Positions 53,715 to 64,000 of a stretch of DNA of 64,000 bases are shown here, in pieces. The notes below the pieces were generated by a model. That model did not search any database. It worked only from the letters and a program-made list of their open reading frames with translations, and had not been told where the DNA came from. Source of the stretch: Labia minor (taxonomy: Eukaryota; Arthropoda; Insecta; Dermaptera; Spongiphoridae); the NCBI GenBank assembly GCA_963082975.1, contig OY720347.1, positions 11,824,225-11,888,224 of the forward strand. Reading direction: 5' to 3'. Position 1 is the first letter of the stretch. Every line of letters starts with the position of its first letter. A program made the position numbers and the translations under genes.

Positions 53715-54185
53715 GTTATAGTTTCAAAAAGTTATTTATATATATTATACTCAATATATGTTCCTTTTTAAGATTTTCTTATTTTTATTATACACTATTA
53801 TTCATCAAATTATATAAAAAAATGAATTTGAAAAAGTATTATATCCCATTATCACATATAAAATTTAGTAGATAATTAATATTTTAGGGATTAAATTAAA
53901 ACAAAAAAAAAAATAATAAATAAAATAAAGAAGAAAGAAAAAGAAAATTAAAATTTTAATATATTAATATGAAGATTAAAATAAAAATAGTGAAAAAACT
54001 ATTTATACAGGTTTCCTACATAATTTTTGCTAGTATAATAAAATTTTTTATTATTATTCTATTTTTTAGGTAGAATAAAAGTGAAAATAAAAACTGAAAT
54101 GATTTTAATTTCTTCTTTGAATTGTATATTATAGATTATGATCTCTCTACTTAAATATGAAGAATAAATTATGAATAACTGGACG
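53715..54185. other. AT-rich spacer
   Basis: No feature recognised. Confidence 0.4.
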
Positions 54186-54400
54186 TCTCTGCCAATCGGA
54201 TTGGCAATGAAAACTGGATTTTAGGTTAACCAGGTGTGGGTGGCGCCTCATTAAGGGCCCAACAGAGAGGGTCGTGAGAACGGAGGGCGGAATGGATCCC
54301 GGGTCCGCATACCTCAACCAGTTAGGCTGCCTGCACGCCTGCCAAAATACGTGCGACAAGTTATAGCCCCGACTCGAAAAACCGACACACACTCGTGTCT
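54186..54400 (-). mobile_element. Possible second tRNA-derived SINE
   Basis: On the minus strand, gcagcctaactggttgaggt resembles a tRNA A-box region and is followed by a cggacccgggatcc segment. The remaining about 150 bp are balanced in composition, unlike the neighbourhood. Only one copy is in the window, so the repeat nature cannot be shown. The overlapping 133-codon ORF has a poly-Lys run from the adjacent T tract and no domain. Confidence 0.3.
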
Positions 54401-54757
54401 GTCTTTTTTTTTTTTTTTTTTTTTGTCTTTTGGAGACAATATTTTTCCTTCTCCTCTTCGTCCTCCCCCCTCCCCCCAGTTCATGGCTAAAGTCGTAACC
54501 GATGCTGTGCACAATTTCCTCTTGGCTTTGTTTTTTCCCAGAATCCAACAGCAGCTACAGCCCTACCTGACGACATTAATCTAATAAGCAATAATCACTC
54601 CGTAGGAGGCGAAGAGAAAAATAAACATTCCTAATTTATGACATCCTCAAATCTTAAATAAAAACATAGACCTTTTGTTTAACTTGTATATATCTATATC
54701 TATATATATATATATATTAGTTTTCAAATAGAGTTTATACTAAATTATTTTTGAATA
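54401..54757. other. Poly-T and pyrimidine-rich spacer
   Basis: Long T run (about 54405-54424) then ctcc-rich sequence, a balanced patch to 54620 and (TA)n near 54690-54715. No gene supported. Confidence 0.4.
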
Positions 54758-55336
54758 AGCTGGAGTGTCTCCACTCGACTATCTCGCAATTTGAATTGGA
54801 TTAAATAACATAATATATTATATTTAAATTAAATTTAATTAATTATAAATTATAAATTAAAATTAATAAATAATATTTATTAAACGAGCGCATGTTTGGC
54901 TCTTGGTTGATGGCACCACGTCACGTGTTGGCGCGTGAGATTTATAGTGTTTAAAAATTAATTCTGGTAGTTTCAGCAATTCAATCAAGTTGAAATTCTA
55001 TATATAGCAGTTTTATACAATTTTTAATCATGTCAAAAATGATCAAACATATATCTTTATTTTTACGGTCACTTTAGAGGAAAAAACAATGAAAACGTGA
55101 TAGGTAATGGGCTACATTTCTCAAAAGTTGATAGAAAACTACAAATTTTGAATAATGCCCGTATACCAAATTTCATGATTCTACTGAAACCGTTTTTGTG
55201 TAATCTTGTATACATACATTCACACATATACACACATGAAAATGATTTAGAAACCTTCAAAACGTATAAAAACATCAAAATCTCAACTTCGAAAATTTTC
55301 GTGATCTCAATACTATCTCTGGCGAGATAGTAAAAA
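54758..55336 (-). mobile_element. Family B short element, full minus copy
   Basis: Plus-strand agctggagtgtctccactcg at the 3' end and atctctggcgagatagtaaa at the 5' end. All body blocks are present, with a small deletion before ggctacatttctcaaaagtt. Two short ORFs over it are repeat sequence. Confidence 0.76.
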
Positions 55337-55718
55337 CGATAGAAAATAAATACAAATAAATAAACTAATAATAAATAATTGATACAAGAAGCTTTTTTTT
55401 AAATTATCATTATAATTATTTATAATAGTTTATAAAATTTTCAAAATTAAACAAAATAAATAAGTAAGAGTAGATAATATGAAAAATTGTAAGTTTAATC
55501 TATAAAATTTAAAATGTGTGTGCAAGAATAAATAATTTTTCATATTTTATGATTTGGTCATAATTTTGGAATAATACATTTTTGAATCAAAATATATATA
55601 AGATGAATGTACCAGTAGTTGACGCTATAAAGCCAAATTTATGAGAAAAAATTGATATTTTCTATTTTTTTATCAGATATTAATTTGAGTTTTGGGCATA
55701 TATACTAATAATGAACAA
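55337..55718. other. AT-rich spacer
   Basis: No feature recognised. Confidence 0.4.
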
Positions 55719-56034
55719 TTTGGCTGCACACAAAGAAAATGATAAGTGTAAAAGCTTACCTATAATAGACTGTGCAATATAGTTTACTAATAATCAGGGG
55801 TCGGCAACCTTTTTCAATAGTCGGGCACATTTCTGAAATAATATAATAGTGGTGGGCATACCGAAAAGAGCCTGATCACAAAAACATTTTATCTTTATTT
55901 TTTTTTTTTAAATACATATAAAATAAATAAGTACTTTTTATTAATTTGAACTTTACATTTGTAAAATTTGGCGCCACATTTTGAAAATCTCGCTGCACAC
56001 AAAAGTGCCGCGGCACAGCGGTTGAGAATCACTG
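55719..56034. mobile_element. Composite of hAT MITE fragments
   Basis: A family D fragment (gctgcacacaaagaaaatga, about 55725-55762) is followed by a different hAT-like end (caggggtcggcaaccttttt at 55795) and then by the right half of a family D element ending ggttgagaatcactg at 56034. No matching 8-bp duplication, so this is a recombined or successively inserted set. Confidence 0.55.
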
Positions 56035-56570
56035 CCATAGAATTTAATATTTATTCAAGTATACTTACTTATTAAATTTTGAAACACTATTATAACTTTT
56101 CATACTATATAAATACCATTACTATATTTAGTGGAATATATATGTATATAGAATAAATATAAAATTATATCGAGTAAACTCTACCAATGTTTACCAATAT
56201 TTCATAAAAAACAAGAAATTGATTAACAAGAGAGAACTAGATAGTTTAGGATTAGAATATATTCAAGTATAATTTATAATAAAATTTTTATTAAAATATT
56301 ATATTTATATGACATTCACATAATATATACTTATATTTGATATAATCATTATAGTTCATTTTATTTCTTCATTTAAAGAACGAATATCTACTAATATTAA
56401 TAATAAAAATCAAAAACAATCTTAAAAGCACATAATTATATTATTATTCTTGATATTAATAGAATAATAAGAGAGTAAAACGGAAATTATAAATTATAAG
56501 CGAAAATTATGCTGTTTTTTTTTAGTTGATCTAATCGCATCTTATTTTTTAAGTTATTCAATGTAAAAGA

Positions 56571-56606
<36 letters not shown>

Positions 56607-56815
56607 GAACCAAGTGAACTTTAAAAAGTCACATAAATCAAATTGAATATTAAATATAATAATAATAATAATGGAGAGTAGAAATGGAATATAATAAAAC
56701 TATTAGAGAAAGATTAAATTTTTAAGATATTCTCTAATAACAATAATAATAAAAAAAATGATTTCTTTATAAATATTAAAATATTTTCTATTTATACAAT
56801 GTGCTAATACAATTA
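56035..56815. other. AT-rich spacer with (TAA)n
   Basis: (TAA)n microsatellite at about 56572-56605; no other feature. Confidence 0.4.
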
Positions 56816-58160
56816 TAGTAATCCCTCTCTCCGAAAATATGTTATACATTTGAATTTTTTACATGTCCTAAAATATGATATACATAAATATTTTTATTAT
56901 TATTTAAAGGCCTATGTGAACGTAAGTGATACGTCTACTATATTATCGCTATATTATTTTTTATTTTTAAAATATAATTTATTATAATAAAATAAAAATT
57001 AATACTAAATACTATTAACTTTTCCAGGATCATTTTTTTGCATTCCTTTACTGTAATTGAAATTTTTCATTATCATTGTTCCCTTGGGTCTGTGGTGCCT
57101 AGTACCCCAGGTTAACGCGAGATGGCGCCGCGTCAACGCGCAGCGAATCAAGTGATAATAACATATTTTATGAATTGTATATATGTAAGATAAATGTCAA
57201 ATAAAATTAGTTTTACCAAAAAATATCTTTATTCCTTCCTCATCATTCCATCCGTCATAACAGGTCATTTCTTGGAACTTCTTTTGTCTGGATCTTGGTA
57301 AACAAAAGGCTATAGACCAATTGTTCTGTTCCATCAAAAAATTGTGTAGGAAACATTTGCTTTTACAGCAAAACGCTAAATCTAGCAACCTTATTTTAGT
57401 CTGTTAGATATATTAACAGCCGAAGATATGCGTTGAAACTTAGTAACCTCGCTTTTAATCATCAAAAAGTGTTGACTTTTGGATGCCAACAGCAACAGAC
57501 AAACTACAAATTGTTCCACGACGATTTAAAAGAACATTTTTTTTTATTTTTGACAATTTTTCTGAATAATCCTTAATACGCTTTCTTCCCCATTTTCTTC
57601 TTTTTTTTGATGAAACATCTGCAGATAATTGGCTATCTATATGGTAAATTTTGGAAACAGTTAAACGGCTAACCTCAAAATTGGCGGCAACGCTATTAAT
57701 CGCACCGCGTTTCAATTTATCGCGTTTCTTATACTGTAACATTTTTTGCAGAATACCATTACGCTCATCAAGTGTCAATTGTTTCGATTTCGAACTTCTT
57801 CTACACAATTGTTCACAATTTTCATTGACATTTGCCATTTTGCAATCACAGCGAGTGCCATTAAAATTTTAATACAATTCGTTGTTTTTTATCTGTCAAT
57901 TAATTGTGTCACAGATGAGCTATTGCAGTGCCATAGGTTGTTGTTTCAGAAGTTCTATTAGTACTTATATATCTATAAAAGAGAAAAAAACTGGAAATAT
58001 TAATTACATTCCTTAATCCCAAGTTTTTTTAAAAATATATACCATATTTTCAGACAGTGTGAGTATACGATACACATATTTAAATGTACATTTATTTGTA
58101 TTTTTATTTTTTGTATGTATATAAATTTCAGAGAAATTTCAGAGAAAGGGGTGGCTACTA
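56816..58160 (-). mobile_element. Decayed mariner-like element with Stowaway-like ends
   Basis: The left end tagtaatccctctctccgaa resembles the CTCCCTCYGTCC-type ends of plant Stowaway/mariner-like elements. The right end, reverse-complemented, reads tagtagccacccctttctct then gaaattt, an imperfect inverted match. The span of about 1.35 kb fits a mariner-like element and encloses the transposase relic. The right end and boundaries are tentative. Confidence 0.45.
57197..57838 (-). pseudogene. Mariner-like transposase relic with plant-type N-terminal HTH
   Basis: The first 127 codons (ATG at 57838) are open: an LTLDERNGILQKMLQYKKRD block, GAINSVAANFEVSRLTVSKI (helix-turn-helix), KKRRKWGRKRIKD and a second NRRGTICSLSVAVGIQKSTL helix-turn-helix. 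This two-HTH arrangement with a GRKR linker is characteristic of plant and oomycete mariner-like transposases. After a stop at 57455 the homology seems to continue in another frame (LLIYLTDxNKVARFSVLL, then FDGTEQLVYSLLFTKIQ), suggesting the start of the catalytic part. The rest, including the acidic triad, is gone. Not functional. Confidence 0.65.
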
Positions 58161-59119
58161 AAAGGATCTTGTTTAATTTCTCAGTATAGATGTAAACATT
58201 AAACGTATTCTAATCGTCCATAAGAGTACCCTAAATTATCAAAGACTTGCAGCTATTTTAGTTTTATATTGTCTCAAGTAAGCAGAAAGAATCTCTCGGA
58301 TTGAAAGTAAGATTTTAACCACTCTTTTTTGTAATTTATTAGTGTTAATGAACGAAAAGTTCCAGCATAGGGATTGAATTTATGCATGCAATATTTTAAA
58401 GTTCGATCTATTGCCCGTATATGTCATATTCTCAATTTAAATTTACTTGTCGTAAACTGAGGATGGCTGGTTGAGGGTGGATTACTAAGCTATGCCTTAA
58501 ATTAACCACTGTATCTACCGAGTTTCGTGGCAGACAAATTAAAAAAAAACTAATTGTATAATAATAACTGACTGAATAAAAATTAACGAGAATTATTTAG
58601 TTTATAGTAATAGTTGCACAGACGCTCTTCGCACAGAGGACTCTACTCTCTTAGTTTAAATACATTTTACTTGAAATCATTTAATTTAAACTTGCGAGTC
58701 ATAATTATTCGTGTACATAAATATTGAATGTTCTTAGCAAGATCTAATGTTGTCCAATTTGGCCTTAATCCGCATTGATATTCTCCTAAGATTAGAAAAA
58801 ACTTTGAGTTCTACCCCAGTCTGTTAATTCATTTACCCCATCCAAGTTGCATGAGAAATAATAATAATCAAATAAAACTTATATTTTAATATTCAAATTT
58901 TAGAGTAGTATTTCTGAATTTAATAATTTTATATTTTGATTAATTATATCTGTTAAAATTTAAATAAATTCAAATATTCTAATTTTTAAAATTATATTCA
59001 ATTTAATATATTATTTTTTATTTTAATATCACATTATAAAAGAGACATTTTTAAACATAATAAACATAAATATTAATAAATTATAAAAGAAAATTATCAT
59101 TTGGATTTAAAAAAAACTT
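58161..59119. other. Spacer, unassigned
   Basis: 58180-58560 is slightly GC-richer than its surroundings, with no ORF above 60 codons and no repeat match I recognise. The rest is AT-rich. Confidence 0.4.
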
Positions 59120-59400
59120 TAAAATATTTTCCTAATATACTATGCCTCACAATCATATAATACAACGGGAAAAATAATTGGTTTATAAATTTTAATTTTG
59201 ATTCCTTTTAATAAAAATTTTGAAGAGATAAACCTCTTTACTGCATAATAACAATTGCAACCTTAATTTATAAAATTAAATTTAGTTATTTGTTAAGGTA
59301 CCTAAATATTTAAATTTTTCTACATTTGCAAATTCTACGTTTTGTATCTTAGAACTTTGTGTGTTAATAAATAGAATAAATTGACCTACCCGATCTTAAA
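59120..59400 (-). pseudogene. LINE reverse-transcriptase relic, antisense
   Basis: Minus-strand frames encode INTQSSKIQN, VEKFKYLGTLTNN, then CYYAVKRFISSKFLLKGIK and PIIFPVVLYDCEAW with frameshifts. These are the post-YADD blocks of the same LINE family as 35979-36475, including the F-K-Y-L and V-L-Y-x-C-E motifs. Dead fragment. Confidence 0.65.
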
Positions 59401-59667
59401 TACTTTAAATTCAATCCATTCATTCTCCATTCATTGAATCAAGTGATTTGATAATTTGAAAATTTTAATTAAATAAATGTTCCTATATAGAATCTAAAAT
59501 AAAAATGAAAATATAAGTAAATTAAAAAATTAGTACTTTAAAAAATAATTTTAAAATTTGATATTGTTAAAAATAAATAAGAAAATAAAATTTATATTAA
59601 ATAACACGAATTAATTTATTGTTATTATTATACATAAGCTCTGTCTCATCTCATAATATTAAATAAG
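59401..59667. other. AT-rich spacer
   Basis: No feature recognised. Confidence 0.4.
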
Positions 59668-60213
59668 CTGGAGTGTCTCCACTCGACTATCTCGCAAATT
59701 TGAATTGAATTATATTTAAATTAAATTTAATTAATTATAAATTATAAATTAAAATTAATAAATAATATTTATTAAACCAGTGCATGTTTGGCTCTTTGTT
59801 GATGGCATCACGTCACGTTGGTTTTACAGTGTTAAAAAATTAATTCTAGTACCTTCAGCGATTCAATCAAGCTGAAATTATATATATAGCAGTTTTATAC
59901 AATTTTTAATCATGTGAAAAATTATCAAACATATATTTTTATTTTTACGGTCACTTTAGAGGAAAAAAAATCAAAACGTTGTAGGTAATGACCGGTTGAG
60001 CTACATTTCTCAAAAGTTGATAGAAAACTACGAATTTTGAATAATGCCTGTATACTAAATTTCATGATTCTAGCTCAAACCGTTTTTGCGTCATCTTGGC
60101 TACATACATACACACACACACAGACATTTTTCTCAACCTTAGTGAAAATGATTCAGGAACCTTCAAAACGTATAAAAACATCAAAATCTCGACATCAAAA
60201 ATTTTCGTGATCG
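59668..60213 (-). mobile_element. Family B short element, 5' hairpin lost
   Basis: Minus orientation. The 3' end (plus-strand agctggagtgtctccactcg) is intact; the 5' end stops at attttcgtgatcg, just short of the terminal hairpin. Part of the cacgtgacgtgg block is deleted. Confidence 0.7.
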
Positions 60214-60744
60214 TAAAAAAGAGAAACGATTCATAATTTAAAAAAATATTTTAATTAGATTGGTAGGTTATTTAGTCATTTAGTCGAAAGTAAATAATGA
60301 GGAATTGATTAATTGTCTTATCTTTGCCTCTTTGAATATAATTTGAAATTATGTATAAAATAAAAAAAATCGCTTGGATAGAATACTAATTATCCTTAAG
60401 AACAGATAGAGAAGACGTAGGGGCCTAAGGTATCATAATATACACCCACAAGACTTGGATAATCGAATTAGATGAGGGTCGCGATTGGATGATGTTATCG
60501 TGAGATTGGAAGAATCTGTTGCTAAAGCCTAAGAATTTTTTTTTTGCAATATCAATAATTTTCTTAATCACAATTAAATTTCCAATGCTCTTGCATTTTT
60601 AACCAGTATCCAGATCATTACCCACTATTATTATTTATCATATTTATCGGAAAATTTAAAAAAAGAAGAAAGAACTTTAATAAGTATACATGGAATACCA
60701 AAAGTTTTAATAAAATCTCAGGGCAGTATGTTTATCTTTCAAGT
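60214..60744. other. Spacer with possible LINE-tail fragment
   Basis: About 60400-60540 has a composition and word pattern (cacccacaagacttggataa) reminiscent of a decayed ORF2 tail, but no motif is secure. Confidence 0.3.
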
Positions 60745-60965
60745 TTGTGGACCCGGATTCAAAAGTATCGGGGCTAGCAAAGAATTTTTTCACTCGCAGC
60801 ATACGTGATCAAAATTGGAAAGCTACTTGGAATAATAAGTAGCGACTCTTGATCAAGAAAATCAAGATAAAGGTTGAGAGGATCTATTGTACTGATTGTA
60901 CAACACCTCTACCCGCTTAGCTGACAATCGACTTTATAGTATGTTAAAAATTCAGAGTTTCTTTA
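60745..60965 (+). mobile_element. tRNA-derived SINE, copy 3 (diverged)
   Basis: Matches the 43.0- and 47.7-kb SINEs from the decayed B box (ggacccggattcaaaagt) through gatcaaaattggaaagctac, gatcaagaaaatcaagataa and gacaatcgacttta. The tRNA-like 5' end is missing or unrecognisable. Confidence 0.6.
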
Positions 60966-62484
60966 TAACATTAGAAATTTAATTTTTATTTTCTAAACGT
61001 TATTTTTCAACAATTATAGTTATTCATTTAATTTTAACCTAATCTAAATATAGTAATAAAAGTTATATTTAAGTATATATAATATATATAGTCAATTTAA
61101 GTATTCATTAAATATGATATAGAAATTTAATTAATTAAACTTTTGGAAGAAATTCATAATAATCGGCCACATCAATTATATCAACTGACAATATTCCCAG
61201 TTAATAAAGAATGAATTGATCTATTAACCATATAATTGAATAAACAATTAAAACAGAAAATATGTTTTCTATTTATTTATTAATTTTCTATTTACTCTAA
61301 AGTTAAAAGTTGTATGAAAAAGGACTTGTCTCATTATTTAACTGTCTTTTATAGGTTTTTTTTTTAGATTGAAACACAAAAGGATAACAGCCATACATTT
61401 CGAAGCCTGATAAAATATCCGATAAAATTTAATCAGAATTTGATCGGAATGCTTATGTAGCGCTGAGTGTGTGAAATATTCGTATGTGCTCATGTGTGTG
61501 TATGTTGATATTATCACATGATTATCCACACACATGCTCTCATTCTTATTAGACTTCTTTATTAACAATAAGAAATTATTTTGCTTTTTGATAAATCCAA
61601 TGTAATTTGAAATAATAATAATAATAATAATAAAATATCAAATCACTTATCATTTTAATTGGATATTGGTTATATATGGATCAGTGATGTGTTGGTAAAA
61701 TAAGAAGTAGGGGAACTCATAGTGGGAGCAAAAGAGTTTTTATTTTTTCTTATTCTTACTAAACAAAATATTAACGAATACAAAAAAAAAGAAATTATAA
61801 CAGTAGATTTAAGTGGGAGTTATCAGGAAATGAAAAAGTACTGGAACGCGTTCCAAAAGGTAAGAGAACGTTGTCCTCCGCGTTCTCCTCCCAAAAACAC
61901 CACTGTAATTTCTAGTACAGTCAATCAGTTGAAATATGCCAATGGATTGATTTTTCTTTAAGATGACAAGATGAATGAATATTAGAAATTATGAATTCAT
62001 ATAAGAACAAGTGATACTAAAACTTTACTATGATCTGTTACTGTAATAAATGTTAAACGTTAAAGAAAGTTAACCAATATGAAAAATATAAAAATAATTT
62101 TTTTTTATATAAAAAATTAATGGTTAATATAGTAGTTATGTTTTAAGAATGGTTGTGTATTGCAAGTAAAATAGAGAGTAAAGATAACTGGAGAAAAAGA
62201 AAAGGAGAATTGTTAAAGGGAGGGAAAAAACGTGTCTAAGATAAGGTCAGTATTTCGGTTGATAAATAGGAAGAGAGAGAGAGAGAAGAGTTGGAGTGCT
62301 TTGGACACTTTATCAACAACTACATCGAGATGCCAGTGCTGATTGTGTTCATTTTATGGATCATCTGATTTGATTCAAAATTCGTGTAGTTTTCTTCATT
62401 CTACACTTGTTTTTTTTTTTTTTTTTTTTTGTATATATTCTTCATCGTTAAGAAAAATCCCGGTTTATGTGGCATATACCTATA

Positions 62485-62524
<40 letters not shown>

Positions 62525-63390
62525 GGATAAAAAGAAGTGGAATGTGTTCATGTGTAATGGATGAGTTACATTTTAAATGAATCTCAACAAGCGGTACACA
62601 TCTATGACTTGGATTCTTTAGAACAAACCGAAATGAGTGCGTTGCATATTTATTTACCAACATCCTCATGACAACAGAGAACAACTACGTTAATTAATTG
62701 AACACAGTGGTCCTTTTGTCATGTCTGACTCGGTTGAATGTTTTTTTTTTTTTACTTGCATTATTCTTTTTAAAATGAGAACCTGGTACACCGAACTATC
62801 GCTCGACCCTTTAACAAATTTATGCAATTTATTATTATAAACTTTAAAAATTTTACAATTTTTTAATTATTTATTACAATTGTTAAATGGGTTTTATAAA
62901 AATGACACATCAACAATTTGTTTCCTAAAATAAAATATTACAAATTAATTAAAATAACTTGATTTTCATTTCAAGATGAAAAATATATTCAAATTTATTT
63001 GATAAAATATTTGATCATATATTATATATATATAAATATGTTGTTATAATTAGATGTGGCTTCAGCTTTTTATTTTTCAAAATAACAATAACTTATAGAC
63101 TGTTTCGACCAAAGATTACTTCTGATAATAATAAAAATTCTGAAATGATATTGTGTGTGTGATACCTGTACTTGTCTATATTTTAATTAAGAAAGGAGGT
63201 TATATTTTTTTCTTTTGATTTATAATAATCAAATATCATTTATATTATTTATAATTTAATCTAAAAACATTTTAATTAATATAATATAATTATTTAATAT
63301 TATTAGATCAAATTTATTCAACAATTTATTTGAACTTTCTTCCTTTATATGTTGCTAACTTCATGAATATTTTTTTTGTGTTGGGGAATG
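60966..63390. other. AT-rich spacer with microsatellites
   Basis: Contains (ATA)n near 61614-61632, a T22 run near 62409-62431, a long (TA)n near 62486-62520 and GA repeats near 62270-62288. About 62150-62720 is GC-richer. A fragment at 62780-62815 resembles the end of family C. No gene is supported; short ORFs lack domains. Confidence 0.4.
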
Positions 63391-63392
63391 GT

Positions 63393-63445
63393 AAATATAT
63401 TTCGTAATTTGATTCTAAAATATTATTAAAATAAATATTTTTAAT
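63393..63445. repeat. Single copy of the hAT-arm 30-bp unit
   Basis: aaatatatttcgtaatttga, then ttctaaaatattattaaaat and aaatattttt, matching the hAT arm at 34088-34195 except that the hAT has the unit three times. May be a remnant of a related hAT element. Confidence 0.6.
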
Positions 63446-63569
63446 TTTATTTCGAAATTAAATAAAAAATTTTAAAATATTTTAAATATAAAATAATATT
63501 AATAGAATATCAATTAAAAAGAATGTGAAGAGGCCAATTTCAATACGGATGACGTCATTTGTGAGTTCC

Positions 63570-63770
63570 TTTAAATCTACTATTTTAAAATAAGAAAATA
63601 CTAATAAAGTTGATTTTTCTCGAGGCTGAAAATACAGATCGATTTATCTTTATAAATATTATCTATGGTGTGAATTTCAAAAAAGTCCTTAGAGCGGATA
63701 AATATCTCAAAAATATACAAATCTACATATATACATATATATATATATACATTTTTTGCTACTATAATAA
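63570..63770 (-). mobile_element. Family C dispersed repeat, copy 4
   Basis: Contains aatactaataaagttgattt, ctcgaggctgaaaatacaga and tatggtgtgaatttcaaaaa, in the same order and spacing as 11995-12165, then a (TA)n stretch. Confidence 0.45.
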
Positions 63771-64000
63771 TATAAGATGTGACATATTTTTGTTTTGTTT
63801 TTGTTTTTTGAAATTTTTAATTCTTAAATATTAATATAATTAACCCCCCCCCCCACACACACACACAGAAAAATATTATACAAATACAAATTTATTTTTT
63901 AATAAGAATTTATTTATTAAAAACGTTTATTGATAGAAATTTCATTAGCTAAATGTGGTAAGGAAAAAAGGTTTTTAATCTTTAGTGGATTCATATTATT

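Noticed and set aside
54147..54548. 133-codon minus ORF with poly-Lys
   Set aside because: Spans a poly-T tract and a repeat-like patch; no recognisable fold and a chance origin is likely.
57197..57388. Separate 63-codon minus ORF
   Set aside because: Treated as part of the frameshifted mariner-like transposase relic, not as an independent gene.

Overview
The window is very AT-rich, repeat-dense, intron-scale DNA from an animal genome, most likely an invertebrate and probably an arthropod. The evidence is a BED-type hAT transposase, GIY-YIG Penelope elements, tRNA-derived SINEs, LINE relics, hAT MITEs and Helentron-like short elements, with no bacterial gene organisation. I see no convincing host protein-coding gene. 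All longer ORFs belong to mobile elements, so the stretch is best read as intergenic or deep intronic sequence built from layered insertions. The exact species cannot be read from the sequence.

The centre (16.0-34.9 kb) is one composite locus. A hAT transposon of about 3.3 kb (terminal repeats at 16036 and 34946, perfect 8-bp target duplication tactatat) carries an intact 619-residue ZBED5/FAM200-like transposase. Its upstream arm was split by a 15.6-kb Penelope-like array flanked by a 13-bp duplication (attttaataaatg). The array holds three complete minus-strand units in exact 2,729-bp tandem, a fourth truncated minus unit, a rearranged inverted junction with a 107-bp templated filler, and two complete plus-strand units plus a terminal partial pseudo-LTR. 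Five ORFs are intact and essentially identical.

The flanks (0-16 kb and 35-64 kb) are a mosaic of smaller elements. Two short families (A, start ACCGACCGACG; B, start ACTATCTCGC) each have a 5' terminal repeat, an inverted copy of it near the 3' end, and a terminal 3' hairpin, the architecture of Helentron-associated elements. A third family (C) shares internal modules with A. There are also hAT MITEs with 8-bp target duplications, a long-TIR MITE family (E), a tRNA-derived SINE family, LINE reverse-transcriptase and C-terminal relics, and a decayed mariner-like element whose N-terminus and ends resemble the plant Stowaway group. Between these lie AT-rich sequence, microsatellites and a few GC-richer islands for which I can assign no function.

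The elements form a readable chronology: LINE relics are oldest and host later insertions (family A at 36.5 kb, a mini-Penelope relic at 37.5 kb); family E hosts a hAT MITE; the hAT hosts the Penelope array, which is the youngest event judging by the identity of its units.
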